The position numbers were made by a program, and so were the translations under genes. Positions 10,246-21,839 of a DNA stretch of 64,000 nt are shown here, one piece after another (the first letter of the stretch is position 1; the number at the start of each line of letters is the position of its first letter). The notes under the pieces were generated by a model, which did not search any database, had not been told where the DNA came from, and saw only the letters and a list, made by a program, of their open reading frames with translations. The stretch covers positions 11,674,001-11,738,000 of the forward strand of contig NC_053185.1 in NCBI RefSeq assembly GCF_905163445.1, in the 5' to 3' direction. The DNA is from Pararge aegeria (Eukaryota; Arthropoda; Insecta; Lepidoptera; Nymphalidae).

Positions 10246-11620
10246 TTGGTTTATATAGTTAAGAACACCTACCACATATATCCATAGATAAATATCCACA
10301 GGTTCTAAAAATGAATGTATGACTTCGGAATAGTCTTGTAGTGTTTTATCGCATCTCAAGCCTTTAAATGTATAATTTATAAAATATTAATAACTTGACC
10401 CATATTTTAGAATAATCAAAGTATTTAACTAACTTAATTAAATCTATAATTCCATTATTGCCGAGCCGAGCTTATTGAAAGATAAATCAAGTAATATTAA
10501 CCTTTTGATTGAATTTCGGGGAATGAATTTGAATCCCTTGATGAAGGTCGAACTATTAGTTACACAAACTGGGTAAATACGTACCTTTGAGGATCACAAC
10601 CGAATGTAACTGTACACTTGTGAAGGCATATTATTTAACCAAAAAATATTTTAAATTAATCAAACAGGTATCAAAAAAAATGTACAACTAAAAAAATTAA
10701 CGCTGCATTACAATGTAAGTTATCATACTAACCTTTCACTTTAGATAACTTTTAGAACCAAACAACGCTGCAGTATGTAACAGTAATCATATATTGACCA
10801 TAATAATGTTTTTTTCAAGCATAATAACTACCATATACTATTTCACACACAATAATTTATTTTATGAATTTCACTCGAGAGATACAAGACACGACTATTT
10901 TATTAAAAACTTGATTCTGCAATGTTGGTGTCATAAAACTATTATTTTGGTAATGTGGGTAGTTTGTTACCAATTAATATTTGACCTGTCAAATTTTTAT
11001 TATATCTATTTAATTGGGTATACTATTGAAAGTACGCACTGGTGACTCTCTTGAGTGCTCGAAGTATACAACGAGCGATTAGAATACTTTATTTATCACT
11101 AAGTTTCCACTTCGAGTGAATCGGTGAATGACTATCGGGCCGTAGATTACGAACTTTAGTGTGATAAATATAATATGTTATTAACCGATTATGCGAAATC
11201 ATTACATATTTGATGTTGATGTTAGCACTGATTTACATTATGATAGATATTTTATAATTATAGTGCGAATGCTATTTTACAATGGCTCGGCCATTGGTCG
11301 CATGTTACGTAACATTCATTAGTTAAACTTAGTAGGTAGTTTTAAGTAGGGTCCGGATGTCGGTACCGATGTCCAGAAAAAAAATTATATTGTATGTACT
11401 ATATATTGTTTAGCTTACAAGTTGAGTCATTAGATAAAGCTTGAACTTAAATGAATACGAGAAAATGCAACGATACTCTTGAGTCAGTTTATGAAAGTAT
11501 AGTTCACGAGAACAGTAAATGCAGTGTGTCTTAAAGGTCCGTTAACTCGAAAAATATTTTGTCCTTCCAATTTTTTTTGAGCAATATGATAAGCATTTAT
11601 AATCGAATGAAATTAATTTC
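10246..11620. other. No recognised feature
   Basis: AT-rich. An 83-codon plus frame at 10794-11045 is hydrophobic mainly because the DNA is AT-rich. I see no splice sites or family match. A short stretch 'gcctattaaaagatgaatcaagt' at 9731 recurs as 'gcttattgaaagataaatcaagt' at 10469, an old ~0.75 kb-spaced duplication or minor repeat. Confidence 0.4.
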
Positions 11621-11865
11621 ATCATCATCATATTAACCTATTACCGGCCTACTACAGGGCACGGGTCTCCTACACAATGAGAAGGGCCGTAGTCCACAAC
11701 GCTGGCGTAGTGCGGGTTGGCAGACTCCACGTCTTTGAGAACAACAAAGAGAACTCTCAGGCATGCAGGTTTCCTCACGATGTTTTCCTTCACCGTCGAA
11801 GCAAGTGATATTTTACTTAACACGCACATAACTTAGAAAGGTTAGAGGTGCGTGCTGGAATAAAA
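11621..11865 (-). repeat. SINE family B, head truncated
   Basis: Reverse orientation. It carries 'ctactacagggcacgggtct', 'gagaactctcaggcatgcag' and 'gaggtgcgtgctgg', then stops before the A-box part of the head. Confidence 0.85.
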
Positions 11866-11884
11866 TTTATAGCTAGTTATGTGA

Positions 11885-12080
11885 GAAAATTATTTAAATC
11901 AGCAATTTTGGCCGGTGGGATCTCCGTAGGACCTTCCACTGGCCATGGACCGCAGTCCGTCTATTGGTGAGTAAATATAGTGTGGGGTTAAGTCAGTAGG
12001 GGTCTGCGTTGGGACATCTTTACCATGGGAGGATTCATGGGGATGTCACAATGGAAAAAGGCGGGTAAAGGTAAGTAATG
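11885..12080 (+). other. GC-rich block with strong splice-donor-like end
   Basis: An unusually GC-rich stretch ending ggcgggtaaag|gtaagtaatg at about 12069, a near-consensus donor. The upstream 'accatgggaggattcatggg' gives a short open frame (MGGFMGMSQWKK). It could be a 5' exon of an unknown plus-strand gene or the 5' part of a retroelement. No family match. Confidence 0.25.
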
Positions 12081-12322
12081 TTATGACAACCTTAATGCAT
12101 ATCGCTCACACGCAATATTATTATCAATATTTCGTTCACTACGCTTCGCCGGCAATATTATTAATATGTAAAAATATTTAGCGAGTTTGGTTCCACAGAA
12201 AGCGTTTTGTTTGTTCGCTGTTTCGCTGTTAATAGTGTTTAATTTTTAAAACAATTTTTTTTTTGTTTTAAATAGATTGACTTTTTTGATTCTGAAGTCA
12301 ATCACAATTTATGACGTGAAAA

Positions 12323-12563
12323 TAAATAAAAAAATATACTACGACAATACACACATCGCCGTCTAGCCCCAAAGTAAGCGTAGCTTTTGTTGTGGCTACT
12401 AAGAAAACTGATGAATATTTTTATTGATATAATATACATAAATACTAATACAGATACTGAAAACCATGAATGTTCATCACATTTTCCAGTTGTGGGAATC
12501 GAACCCACGGCCTTGGACTCGCTGGGTCGCTTGGGTCGCTGCCCACTGCACCAGTCAGCCGTC
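12323..12563 (-). repeat. SINE family A, near full length
   Basis: From 'actacgacaatacacacatc' (3' end) through 'gtgggaatcgaacccacggc' (B box) to the head 'gcccactgcaccagtcagcc'. A duplicated 'gggtcgcttgggtcgct' marks this copy. Confidence 0.88.
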
Positions 12564-12689
12564 TAGCAAATGATAGATCTTCTGCTGGGTTCCTGTTAGA
12601 CATGTGATCTGAAGACAGTATTCATAAATACACAAAAGCACTGTCTATCCGACCATTTATGCATATAAATACTTTCTTGGGAGGAGTTT

Positions 12690-12870
12690 TATTTTTATTT
12701 TATGACATCTTTCCTGTCCATAGAAGCCGTACTTTCCACGTGAGACAGGTGATGCATGCTTCCCCGCCAGGTCACTTCAGCCAACCGAGCTCACTCCAAA
12801 AGACAAGCCAGGTCGCCAAGTGTAAAGTAGATGGAGACGCCATTTTGGCAGTCATTAATCTTACCTTACA
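12690..12870. other. GC-rich block of unknown nature
   Basis: Distinctly GC-rich compared with its surroundings ('acaagccaggtcgccaagtg', 'atggagacgccattttggca'). The reverse strand has aaaatggcgtctcc, a possible start context with only 23 codons before a stop. It could be an old promoter, a 5' untranslated exon or a repeat. No splice pair is evident. Confidence 0.25.
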
Positions 12871-13499
12871 TATCGCTTTTATAATTTGCAAAAAACTGCA
12901 ATCGCGTTATAAACTTATCAGTTTGCCTCAGTCAGTAGACAATATCAGATACTTTTTAGTTTTGACAGCAGTGATACATGAACACAATCTATTAAAAAAA
13001 TATTGTAAAACGGGCATTGAAACCTGAATAATAAAGAATTGGTGGAAGTTTTCGGACCTTATATCAACAATTTAAATTATTTTTCATAAAATCCATATAA
13101 TTATAAAAGGAAAGGAGAAGGGTCGCGTTAATTATATTCTTTTACAAACGGAAGTGCTGTCCCGAAACCTTGGGGCCGCTTCTGAAGTTCTGAGCACATT
13201 TTTGTTTAAATTTTGTCCTTTCTTACAAACTGGAATTAGAAGGCAAACCTTATTACAATGCCTATTATTCTGCGAAGCCGTTTTCCTTCATAAAAATGTC
13301 AGGATGGTGTCCCAACATTTTACACGTAAAAATAAATATAAGCCCCTGGCGGTTTCTGAAAGCCGTTTCAGGAAACACTACCCATCGTTATAATTAATTT
13401 ATTTCGTGCCTTTACGTATACCGACATACTACCTATTAGTCTTAGAATATTTTTTCTTTTGAAATCCATAATATAAGATATTATAAAAGCTTTCGCAAA

Positions 13500-13800
13500 A
13501 CGAATCTGTTTATTAGTGTATTTGTTCCTTTGTTTTGTAGCTATGTTCGTTTCAATTACTACACCGATTTAGATGAATTTGGCACGGAGAATGTTTGTAT
13601 CTATCCTTTGATGGATATAGAATTTATTGTCCCGAAAAATCATGCAGGTGACGCTCAGGCGGGATTGCCTATGCCTTTGTTATGTCATGTTTGCACTGCT
13701 TCAAAGCTAAAACGATCTTGGCGAAATTTTGCATATAGAGATAGCTTCAAACGTGGAACATGATTACTTCAATCCCGGGCAAACATAGAAAACGGACACG
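13500..13800 (+). repeat. Helitron-like fragment
   Basis: 'tgtagctatgttcgtttcaa', 'ctacaccgatttagatgaat' and 'ttcaatcccgggcaaacata' follow the order typical of lepidopteran Helitron-like repeats. The diagnostic 3' hairpin end is not present. Confidence 0.45.
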
Positions 13801-13837
13801 GGACGACATTACGTATTTCTCATAAGATACGTAATGC
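13778..13837. repeat. Small inverted repeat
   Basis: attacgtat ... atacgtaat, 9-bp arms around about 10 bases. Minor structure without flanking duplication. Confidence 0.4.
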
Positions 13838-13864
13838 CGTATCACAGATATAATATTCTTTATT

Positions 13865-13995
13865 ATAGCAAGGTAGCCTCCAAAAGAGATCCCTTTTAGA
13901 TATAATGCCACCTTTTACATCTGATCTCTTGATGTGTATCCATTAACCATTGTATTTCTATTTAGTACGCCCTATTAAAACTGTTGTTGAAATAA
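13865..13995 (+). repeat. LINE 3' untranslated tail
   Basis: 'agagatcccttttagatata' and 'atgccaccttttacat', then 'aaataaataaaatatc'. Same 3' tail type as 9300 and 29440. Confidence 0.45.
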
Positions 13996-14245
13996 ATAAA
14001 ATATCTAGATCTCCCTTTTAAAATTAAAACAGATTATACTTACTTACGTTATTACCTATTTAATGCGTATTATTGACATTGATATGCTTTAGAATTGATA
14101 ATATTAACTGTGGTAACTGAAGCGAATCAAAGCTGGCAACTGATGAAAATGTCGTCTAAAATTCTTGCCACCTTTGCTGTATTCAAATAATTTGCATTGC
14201 ACGAAAAAAGAAGCAGTATTCTCAGTAAGAATATTTTTTTATTTA

Positions 14246-14527
14246 AGTTTACTACGACAATACACACATCGCCATCTAGCCCCAAAGTAAGCGTAGCTTG
14301 TGTTATGGGTACTAAGATGACTGATGAATATTTTTATGAATAATATACATAAATACTTAGAATATAAATTATAACAATATAATATAATAAATAATATAAA
14401 TATAAACACCCAGCCACTGAAAAACATTCATGCTCACATCACACAAACATTTTCCAGTAGTGAGAATCGAACCCACGGCCTTGGACTCAGAAAGCAGGGT
14501 CGCTGCCCACTGCGCAAATCGGCCGTC
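14246..14527 (-). repeat. SINE family A, full length
   Basis: Complete copy in reverse, from 'tactacgacaatacacacat' to the head 'cactgcgcaaatcggccgtc'. The centre has an AT-rich expansion (aatataatataataaat). Confidence 0.92.
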
Positions 14528-14569
14528 AAAATTTAATAGAAGAATGAAAGAGGATCTATCTTTTATCAT

Positions 14570-14690
14570 CATAATCCATCAATCCATAACCAACCCGCTA
14601 CAGGGCACGGGTCTCCTTTTAGAACTAGAAGGATATGGCCGTAGTCCACCACGCTGGCACAGTGCGGATTGGTAGACTTAAGACGCTATT
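14570..14690 (-). repeat. SINE family B, 3' half
   Basis: 'accaacccgctacagggcac', 'gccgtagtccaccacgctgg', 'acagtgcggattggtagact' and then a break. The rest is replaced by the hairpin at 14692. Confidence 0.8.
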
Positions 14691-14691
14691 T

Positions 14692-14741
14692 ACAAAATCT
14701 GTAAAAGCCACCAATGCGTTGCTGGCTTTTACAGATTTTGT
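14692..14741. repeat. Perfect hairpin, 19-bp arms
   Basis: The left arm 14692-14710 (acaaaatctgtaaaagcca) is the exact complement of 14723-14741, with a 12-base loop. It sits exactly at the truncation point of the SINE B fragment, which suggests a fold-back insertion or a repair product. Confidence 0.9.
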
Positions 14742-14849
14742 TTACGACCTTATAACAATAAGAAACCCTAAATCTTCTCTGAGGGAACACAGCAGATAGG
14801 AGTTTATAAACTAATTGCAATAGCGCGGTAGAAATTATCTGCTACTAGC

Positions 14850-14970
14850 TGTTTTCCGCGTTCTCTGCGTCAATCAAGCTAATCAACTTGGTTGCTTAGT
14901 TAGGGCGTTAAGGAAGAAAAAACAAACAAATAAACAAACTCACTTTCGCATTTATAATAGTAAGGATTTA
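14850..14970 (-). repeat. Helitron-like terminal fragment
   Basis: 'ctactagctgttttccgcg' resembles the reversed ...acagctagt end, followed by 'ggttgcttagttagggcgtt', 'aaacaaacaaataaacaaac' and 'ctttcgcatttataatag'. Same phrases as at 52540-52605. Confidence 0.55.
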
Positions 14971-15066
14971 ATTGTGGTAGAAGCGTACCACTGGTGATGA
15001 AAATTATTTTGACGGAGCCTCACTCCGTCAAAATAGATTTATCACACAAAAACAGCTTACATCTCT

Positions 15067-15420
15067 ATGGTGCTCAAGGGATTCCAAGTTAGAAGTATTA
15101 TTCAAATATTAAGTGCAATAGAAGAGAAGAACCTGAGTAGAAGAATCAGAGCTACCGACACAGCTCAGCGAGTCGCAAAGTTGAAGTGGAAATGGGCGGG
15201 GCACAGAGCTAGGAGAACCGATGGGCGTTGGGGTTCCAAGGTGTTGGAATGGCGACCCCGCACAGCGTTGGTTGGCCCCTAACGAGGTGGACAGACGACA
15301 TAAAACAAGTCGCTGCGAGCCGCTGGAAACAAGTGGCCCAGGACCGTGGATAGTAGAACTCCCTGCAACATACTTATGTCCAGCAGTGGACTTCAATCGG
15401 TTGTAGTGATGATAATGATG
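15067..15420 (+). pseudogene. LINE (RTE-like L1) reverse-transcriptase C-terminus
   Basis: The longest copy of this tail. One frame reads RIRATDTAQRVAKLKWKWAG then HRARRTDGRWGSKVLEWRP. A small deletion shifts the frame, after which RWTDDIKQVAASRW and then YVQQWTSIG continue in other frames. It ends with the tgatgataatgatgg run. This is the C-terminal region after the palm domain of a non-LTR retrotransposon. It is 5'-truncated and broken. Confidence 0.8.
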
Positions 15421-15429
15421 GTGATTAGG

Positions 15430-17230
15430 CAAAATCACGGCGCAATTTTCTTTCTTTTCAAGGTATCAGATACCCAATACCCAAAAAAAAAGTAAATCAA
15501 TAAAAGTAGCTATCTTTTCTTTTCTTCCTTAGCATGAATATAAAAATGACTTTCAAAGTGTTCAAAGATCAGAAAGTAAAATAAATAAAATGAAAAAACA
15601 GCGCGTGAACTTTAAGCATTAAAAATGGCGAGCATAATAAATCAACTGATTTATTATGTATCTTTGCTACGTATAGCTACGCCTCGTAGCACTGCTAAAT
15701 ATATTTGTCGCATCACCTATGAGACCACGAAATTGCGTTTGGAAGGTTAGGTGGGGAAGCCGTGATAAAATAAAAGCGAAAAAGCTTTTTTCCCCAGCAC
15801 GTAAACGATAAATGAATATGATACTCGTGAGTGAACAGTGGGTATGAACTACGAACGTGTTTTAGTAAGCCCAGTAAGTATTTTGTTTGAAAAAAATCCC
15901 GTCTATTTTTATGCAAGGTACAAGGTAACATTAAAATAAATTTTATCGGTAAGTGTTCGCTTGAGACGTAAAATGTATCCCTATAAAATTATTGTATTTA
16001 TGTACAGACATTTTTTTTTTCTTTTTCAAAGAACCAAGGCTTACATTCAGGTCACTGATCGATGAGTCAACGAGTTTAATGACAGGGACTCATTAGTGAA
16101 AATCGGTTTGCCCGTACAAAAGTAACGAGGGAGTATCAAACAAACGCCTAAATAAATATATATACCACACTTACACAGTGCAGTTGTTACTTGCACAGTA
16201 CAGTTACAGTTTTTAGCGTAAGGCGTTACGCTGATAAAATATTTTAATTAAAAATAAAATCAGAGAATTTAATAATGGTTTGCAATTAAATTATGGATAA
16301 AAAGATAAAAATGGAATAGTGCTTTGCTAAAATTCAAAAAATTTATTGTACAAATCGGAACTTGGCGTTACAAATTGTTATTTTGTCGTCATTTTTGCAT
16401 CGTCGCTCTAGTTCCAATAACGTTTCACGTCCATAAATTAAATTTTTAGAAGTTGTTATTTTTATTAATACTTTTGGAAGGAAAATGGATTCTGGCATTT
16501 ATATTTAAATCTTATTTACTAAGGCCGCTACTTGTTTACCGACACAGAAATAAGAGCTATTGCATTGTATTGTAAATGATGAGGCTTACTTTTTAAAGAC
16601 CAATCTACTTTTAAGAAAACAAAAAGCAATCAAATGTATAAGGTAAAACATACTTAAAAAAAAATAATACAACTAAGTTTTAAATACATTTTGCAGGGTT
16701 TTAGTATGAAATAAATAATTATAATAATAATAGTTTAATTTACTTTATTTAAAAAACATTAATTATTTTCTATGGGTAAATGTAAACACTTATTATACAT
16801 ACAGATTAAGGGCGAATAGTGTCAGCGGGAAATTTTCGTAACATAAAAAGAGGTATCGAGAAACTTAGCACTGTTATTAAAACTACGTAATCAGGTTAAC
16901 AAAATTACATTAAGATTAAAAATGATTAACAGAGGCACGGATTCTGTTCAAGTTTTTCAATTTTAAGTCATCGTTAAGTTTATTGTGTTACTAGTTCTTT
17001 GTGAACAACTCACATTATTACCATTTAACATTTAACATTTATTCAGAGTGTAGTTTATTTAGAAGATATAGTATTTTACACTGTAACATAGTTGACACCA
17101 GCAGGTGACAGGTAATATTTGGAACTCGCTTTTATTAAAAAAATAAATGTACACATACTCTTTATAGTGTAATATTTAAAGTGCTAATATTTAAATAAAT
17201 ACTAATAATGATGTCCCGATGCGTTTTTAT
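15430..17230. other. AT-rich intergenic DNA downstream of the FPI gene
   Basis: No gene or repeat recognised. There is a poly-T run near 16010. A 72-codon minus frame at 15713-15931 lacks supporting signals. Confidence 0.45.
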
Positions 17231-17256
17231 AGGTATTAATCGGAAGTGCCAAAAGT

Positions 17257-17262
17257 TTTATT
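17257..17262 (-). promoter_or_regulatory. Candidate polyadenylation signal of the FPI gene
   Basis: AATAAA on the minus strand, about 120 bases after the stop codon at 17384-17386. It is the first canonical signal downstream. Confidence 0.55.
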
Positions 17263-17383
17263 CGTAAGATGGTTAGTTAGTTTTGAGAGTAAAGTGTTTG
17301 CAACACGAGGTCGCGTAGATAGGTATATATAATGTGTTACGATGCTTGTAGCTCGCTTTGAATATTTTAATATTAAAGGCATT

Positions 17384-19189
17384 TTAACCTCTGGGAGTGA
17401 CTTTAGTGCAAACTCCAGTAAGGCATTTGAGGGGTTCTTTGCATATGGCGGACGGAGTCTCTCCAAGTTCTTTGCTGTACGTCTTGCATGCTGCTCCTTC
17501 AGCTGAAACCAATAAATACTAATATAACCGAAAGGCATAGTTAAAATGACAGTATCACTTTTGTTATATAGTTGTAGAAAGGTAAGTACCTACTACTTCA
17601 TTAAAAATGTAGAGAGAATCTTAGGAGTAGTTCTGTCTATTAGGCATTTTTTAGCCTATCTACTTAGGTTATAATAATATATATGGATTAAAATTATAAA
17701 TGTCAATGTGTTATTGTTTATTTGCTACCTATGTTCGGGTCAATTGATGCACCGATCTTATTAAATAACATTTTTCTTGTAGTATTGACGGCCGATTGGC
17801 GCAGTTTGCAGCGACCCTGCTTTCTGCGCCCAAGGCCGTGGGTTCGATTCCCAGTGCTGGAAAATGTTTGTGTGATGAGCATGAATGTTTTTCAGTGTCT
17901 GGGTGTTTATATGTATTTTCTAAGTATTTATGTATATAATTCGTCTGAACCAGTCGTAAAGTTATTTAGTACATATATAAATTGCATGCTGGAGATTGAC
18001 AATGAATACTTTTGAATACATTAGAATTTGAATACACAAAAAAAAGATTAATTCAGGTATATCGTATTTTTTTCAAATGAATTACTTGAAGACTACTATA
18101 TTCTGCGTGAGTGCCTACACTGTTCGCTATTATATCGATGCTAGGAAGGTTCCTATTAAATATTACATTTCTCTTGGCATGGACTTTAAAACCCTGAAGA
18201 AAATATTTATTTTTGCTTTTTAGTTGATACCAGCGGATGGCCGTAACTTTGTTTGCTTAGAACTTCTGATATCTCATGAGATTAAATTTGCGGAAATTTT
18301 ACCGCAGTGCCTATGTCGGTTACCAGAAGCAAGCTATAGGCACTGCTTAGATTGTTTGTGGATAAAACTCGTATTTTCAAAAACTGTAAATCAGTTGTTA
18401 TCATTATATAAAGTTTTTAGATATTAGAAGAATGTGCAGCTCCCAACCAATTCCAGAGTTTCAGGATGCGAAGACTATTAATTTTAGTACTTTTTGTAAT
18501 AAAATAAGTAAATAATAAATAATAATAATAAATAACCATAAGCCCAATTACAAAGTTTCAAGAACTTAAATAATGAAGGAAAATGTCAGTCAAGCATTTT
18601 TTCTCAAAATCAATTTTCTACGTTCAGCCATTTGTGCTTTAGGAATTGTGGGTTAGTCTCTCAGAATGAGAAGGGTTTAGGCCGTAGTAGGTAGTCTACT
18701 ACGCTGGCCTAGTGCGGATTTGTAGACTTCACACGCCGCGCCGTTGAGAACATTATAGAGAACTCTCAGGCATGAAGGTTTCCCCACGACGTTTTTCTAC
18801 ACCATTTAAATTGTTTAAATTAAAAACGCACATAACTCCGAAAAGTCATTGGTGCGTGCTGGGGCTCGAACTCGGTCTCCACGAAAGAAAAGCCGAAGCC
18901 TTACTCACTAGGCTATCACCGCTTTCAGTTCGTCAGGAGAAAACCAAAGTCATTTTATTTTTGGATATTTTTTATAGCTTTATGACTTACATAATAAGGT
19001 TACGCAGGCTGGGCAGCAAGCGCATTTGCCAGCATGCTGGGCACGGAAAGTGGCAGGTGGACTGCAGCTTGATGAGGGTAGCTTCGTAGAGCAAGGGTTC
19101 TGCTTACAATAGCTGGAACCGCAGACAAGGTCGCCGTATGCCAGAGCTACGGCACACGCTACGATTGCTAAGATCAGTACGGCTTTCAT
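17384..19189 (-). CDS. Fungal protease inhibitor (FPI-1 type), secreted, two exons
   Basis: Small secreted inhibitor, expected in haemolymph, of the lepidopteran FPI family that blocks fungal serine proteases. Exon 1 is 18991-19189 (ATG at 19187-19189) and ends ttattat|gtaagt. Exon 2 is 17384-17502, with acceptor ttggtttcag and stop at 17384-17386. The 199 + 119 coding bases join in phase 1 to give 105 residues. Residues 1-19 (MKAVLILAIVACAVALAYG) are a signal peptide. The mature 86 residues start DLVCGSSYCK and hold 12 cysteines, with a CACCPAC cluster just before the splice and a C-terminal EPLKCLTGVCTKV. The match to the silkmoth FPI-1 pattern (DLxCGxxYC, CCPACVTLL, EGAACKTYS) is from memory. 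The exon begins at ttcag|gatg, so a 5' untranslated exon lies upstream. A signal-peptide-cysteine-rich layout and clean splice sites argue that the gene is intact. Confidence 0.9.
17788..17945 (+). repeat. SINE family A in FPI intron, 3'-truncated
   Basis: Head 'ggccgattggcgcagtttgc' and B box gggttcgattcccag, through 'cagtgtctgggtgtttat'. It lies in the FPI intron on the opposite strand to the gene. Confidence 0.88.
18640..18927 (-). repeat. SINE family B in FPI intron
   Basis: Full head at the right (reverse of agcggtgatagcctagtgag) and the body 'gagaactctcaggcatgaag'. It is on the same strand as the FPI gene and ends about 65 bases from exon 1. An internal duplication 'gccgtagtaggtagtctact' differs from other copies. 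Confidence 0.87.
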
Positions 19190-19217
19190 CCTGAAATACA
19201 TTACAAAAATATATTAA

Positions 19218-19265
19218 TGCTAGCTGTTGCTTGCGACTTCGTCCGCGTTCGGTTTTGTTTTCCAA
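19218..19265 (-). repeat. Helitron-like 3' end
   Basis: 'gctagctgttgcttgcgact' and 'tcgtccgcg' are the reverse of the cgcggacgaagtcgcaagcaacagctag end. It lies just upstream of the FPI coding exon, in its 5' intron or leader region. Confidence 0.6.
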
Positions 19266-19307
19266 GAATATTTAAAGTTGTGTAAAAGAATAGCCCAGTG
19301 ATGTGAT

Positions 19308-19490
19308 GAGAGGTGATAGCACAATGGGTAGGACTTCGACACCAATTTCGGGAGGCGAGTTCAAATCCCAGCACGCACCTCTAACTATTTTAAGTTATGT
19401 GCGTTTTTAAGAAATTATTATATCACTTCCTTCAACGGTACAGGAAAACATCGTGAGGAAACCCGCACGCCTGAGAGCTCTACGTGATGA
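19308..19490 (+). repeat. SINE family B, 3'-truncated
   Basis: Head 'gaggtgatagcacaatgggt', B box gagttcaaatcccag, and 'acatcgtgaggaaacccgc'. It closes early with an atgatgatgat run. Confidence 0.85.
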
Positions 19491-19499
19491 TGATGATTC

Positions 19500-21290
19500 C
19501 GGTAAAAAATAATAGGGTATAATTTTCAAAAGGTTTATTTATAAAACGGTTTTTTTTTGTTTAGGTGTAGTTTTTATATTGTTTAAACTCGCGATAACAT
19601 TAAATGTCCGATTTGAATGAATTAAAAGTATTTTTCTACTATATAAATACCCTTGCTGGTATAACTATTTATTTGAATAAAAATGAATACTGCGATACTA
19701 ATGTTACCCACTTTTGTTTATACCGGCGATGTAATAAAATTGTAGAACCTGCTATTTCGACTTAACTGTGATAATTAGATATATTACTTTACGGACTTTT
19801 AATAATGAGTACTTTAATCAGTCATGTAAGACATTTTATGTATAATCAATAGTTTTCTCAGCGCACGCCAAGTAATAAATTTTAATGGTTAATCGGTCAG
19901 GTAATATCGGAACCTATTGGGCACAAACAAACATACAAAATATGGGTTTTCTGTATAATATTAGTATTAATATAGATTCGGGCACAAGGCGACGTACGAA
20001 CTGCATTCCAACAATAATCCTATAATCCATCCTACGAATTCCATACTATCTATATAAATTGAGCACAAAGTAAATTATAGTCTGGAAAATTACTTATGCA
20101 TTTTTTTCCGGAAAAATATAGGTACCCTTACATCAAAACATCTTTTTTTTTATCAGTATGTTTTTTGCGTAATGGTAGTTCCTAGGGCTGACCATTTAGA
20201 GTAACATATTAGGTATGCATACAAAATTGGCACGCGAACTACAGCTCGTATAAAACATACTATAAAGTGGTACATATTATAAAAGGAGAAACATAGTACG
20301 AGAATAAATAACAGTACGAACGCTTTATATCTGTTCGCTTCTCTATTCATCTGTCTGTCTGTGACATCGTAGCAAACGGATACTCGGATTTGAATGCTGT
20401 TTTCTCCAGGGACTTTTGGGCAGGGTTAATGACTGTAGGTCACTCACCCCTTTGGTGTGTTGAATAAATGTGGTGTGATGTTTTTAAGTTTTTATAAATA
20501 ACTTTTTCTACTGGGCTGATTTTTATATAGTTTTTTGCATGACACAGGATTCATTTAGGAGAAGATTTAATATGTTTTAGGTTTAAAGACCTAGGAAAAT
20601 GCTGCTGAAGCGGTGTTGTTTTGATTTGGACGATTTATTAGAGCACCGTGTGATTCATATGAATGCCGGCTAGATTTCACTAGGGAATTGATAATACCAG
20701 AAGAATACGTAAAATCGAAAGCACTTGGCGGCTCTATCTAGCAGACAGGGCACAGTTTTGCCGAACGATCGTGTTGTGAATATAAAATTTCGTTTGGTAC
20801 GTGGCTGACAAGAAAATATTTGCTGTGTAAACACTACGACAACAAGCTCTACGTAGCATTTCAAAAACAAAGGACGTAGCAAAACCGCGCTATGCTTATG
20901 TTGCAAATATTTAGGTAAATGTTCACACGATTAAACGAAAATGCAGACAGGTGAACTACACATTATGACGTAACAGAAATAATGATTCGGCATCTATTGA
21001 TGAAAGTACTAGCATAAAATTTTTAGATTTTTCGGTTGTTCTTTTGGGGTTTTTCCAATTTTTTTTTTAAACCACTACTGTACTGTACAGAAATAACAAA
21101 AATTCATATCCGTCTAGCCTCCTTTGGGATTCGCGATACAAGGGCAGTGTTTCACTTTTATTCGCCATACGAAGAAGATAGATAATTGACCCGCCACTAC
21201 GTTTGCGCAGTATTTTGTTCTGTATCCCCATGTATTAAAGAATGCGCTAAATTTCTCAATTTTTATAGCTAGAGTGGTAAATGGTGTTCT
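19500..21290. other. Upstream of FPI, no recognised feature
   Basis: AT-rich. The 5' leader exon and promoter of the FPI gene should be here or further right, but I cannot place them. Minus frames at 20153-20350 and 20670-20906 are unsupported. Confidence 0.4.
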
Positions 21291-21299
21291 GGCCTCTAA

Positions 21300-21530
21300 C
21301 ATGTGGTCTTAGGAAGACGGTGGCTTGATGCGGCTCAGGCTGTACCTCACATAGAGACAATAAAGCTTTGGGGAATTTCCTCCGGACAAGCAAAAAAAGA
21401 GCGTCCCAAAGCCTCCCGAATATATGTTGAGGACGGCCACGGAGGTTAGTGGGAAGGAATCCCACATTCCTCCCCAAGAAGTCGGGTATCTTGCTTTCAG
21501 GTCGCCTGAAGCCGACTAGGTCAAAGGATA
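21300..21530 (-). repeat. Unclassified dispersed repeat
   Basis: GC-richer block with 'aggacggccacggaggttag' and 'gaatcccacattcctcccca', phrases I associate with lepidopteran LINE material. The 73-codon minus frame across it is not called as a gene. Confidence 0.3.
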
Positions 21531-21839
21531 GAAATTTTTATTTATTCCCAAATTACCACAGCAGGGGATCGAGGACCTGGAGGACTATAGCACTCACTAC
21601 TGCATAAAAGTGGCCGCCAAAATATAAATGCGCAATCTAAATAGTGCATAGAAATCACGCAATTCTTCCACCTAATTTCTTCCTCCTAACCTAAAGTTTA
21701 TTAGCCTTTATCTTTAGTAACGGTTTAGTCTTTCCCGCCAAATAATCTAAATTAATAATTTTTCCAAATGACCACACTATCGGTTAATCCACCTAATTAG
21801 CCGGACAAACTGACAAACAGATATATACAAAAAATAGTC

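Noticed and set aside
10794..11045. Hydrophobic 83-codon plus frame suggesting a membrane protein
   Set aside because: Hydrophobicity follows from AT-rich codons; no start context, splice sites or family match.
17236..17538. 100-codon minus-strand frame
   Set aside because: It covers FPI exon 2 in the wrong phase. The correct phase after the ttggtttcag acceptor gives the FPI C-terminus.
18772..19089. 105-codon plus-strand frame
   Set aside because: Antisense of a SINE B copy and of FPI exon 1.
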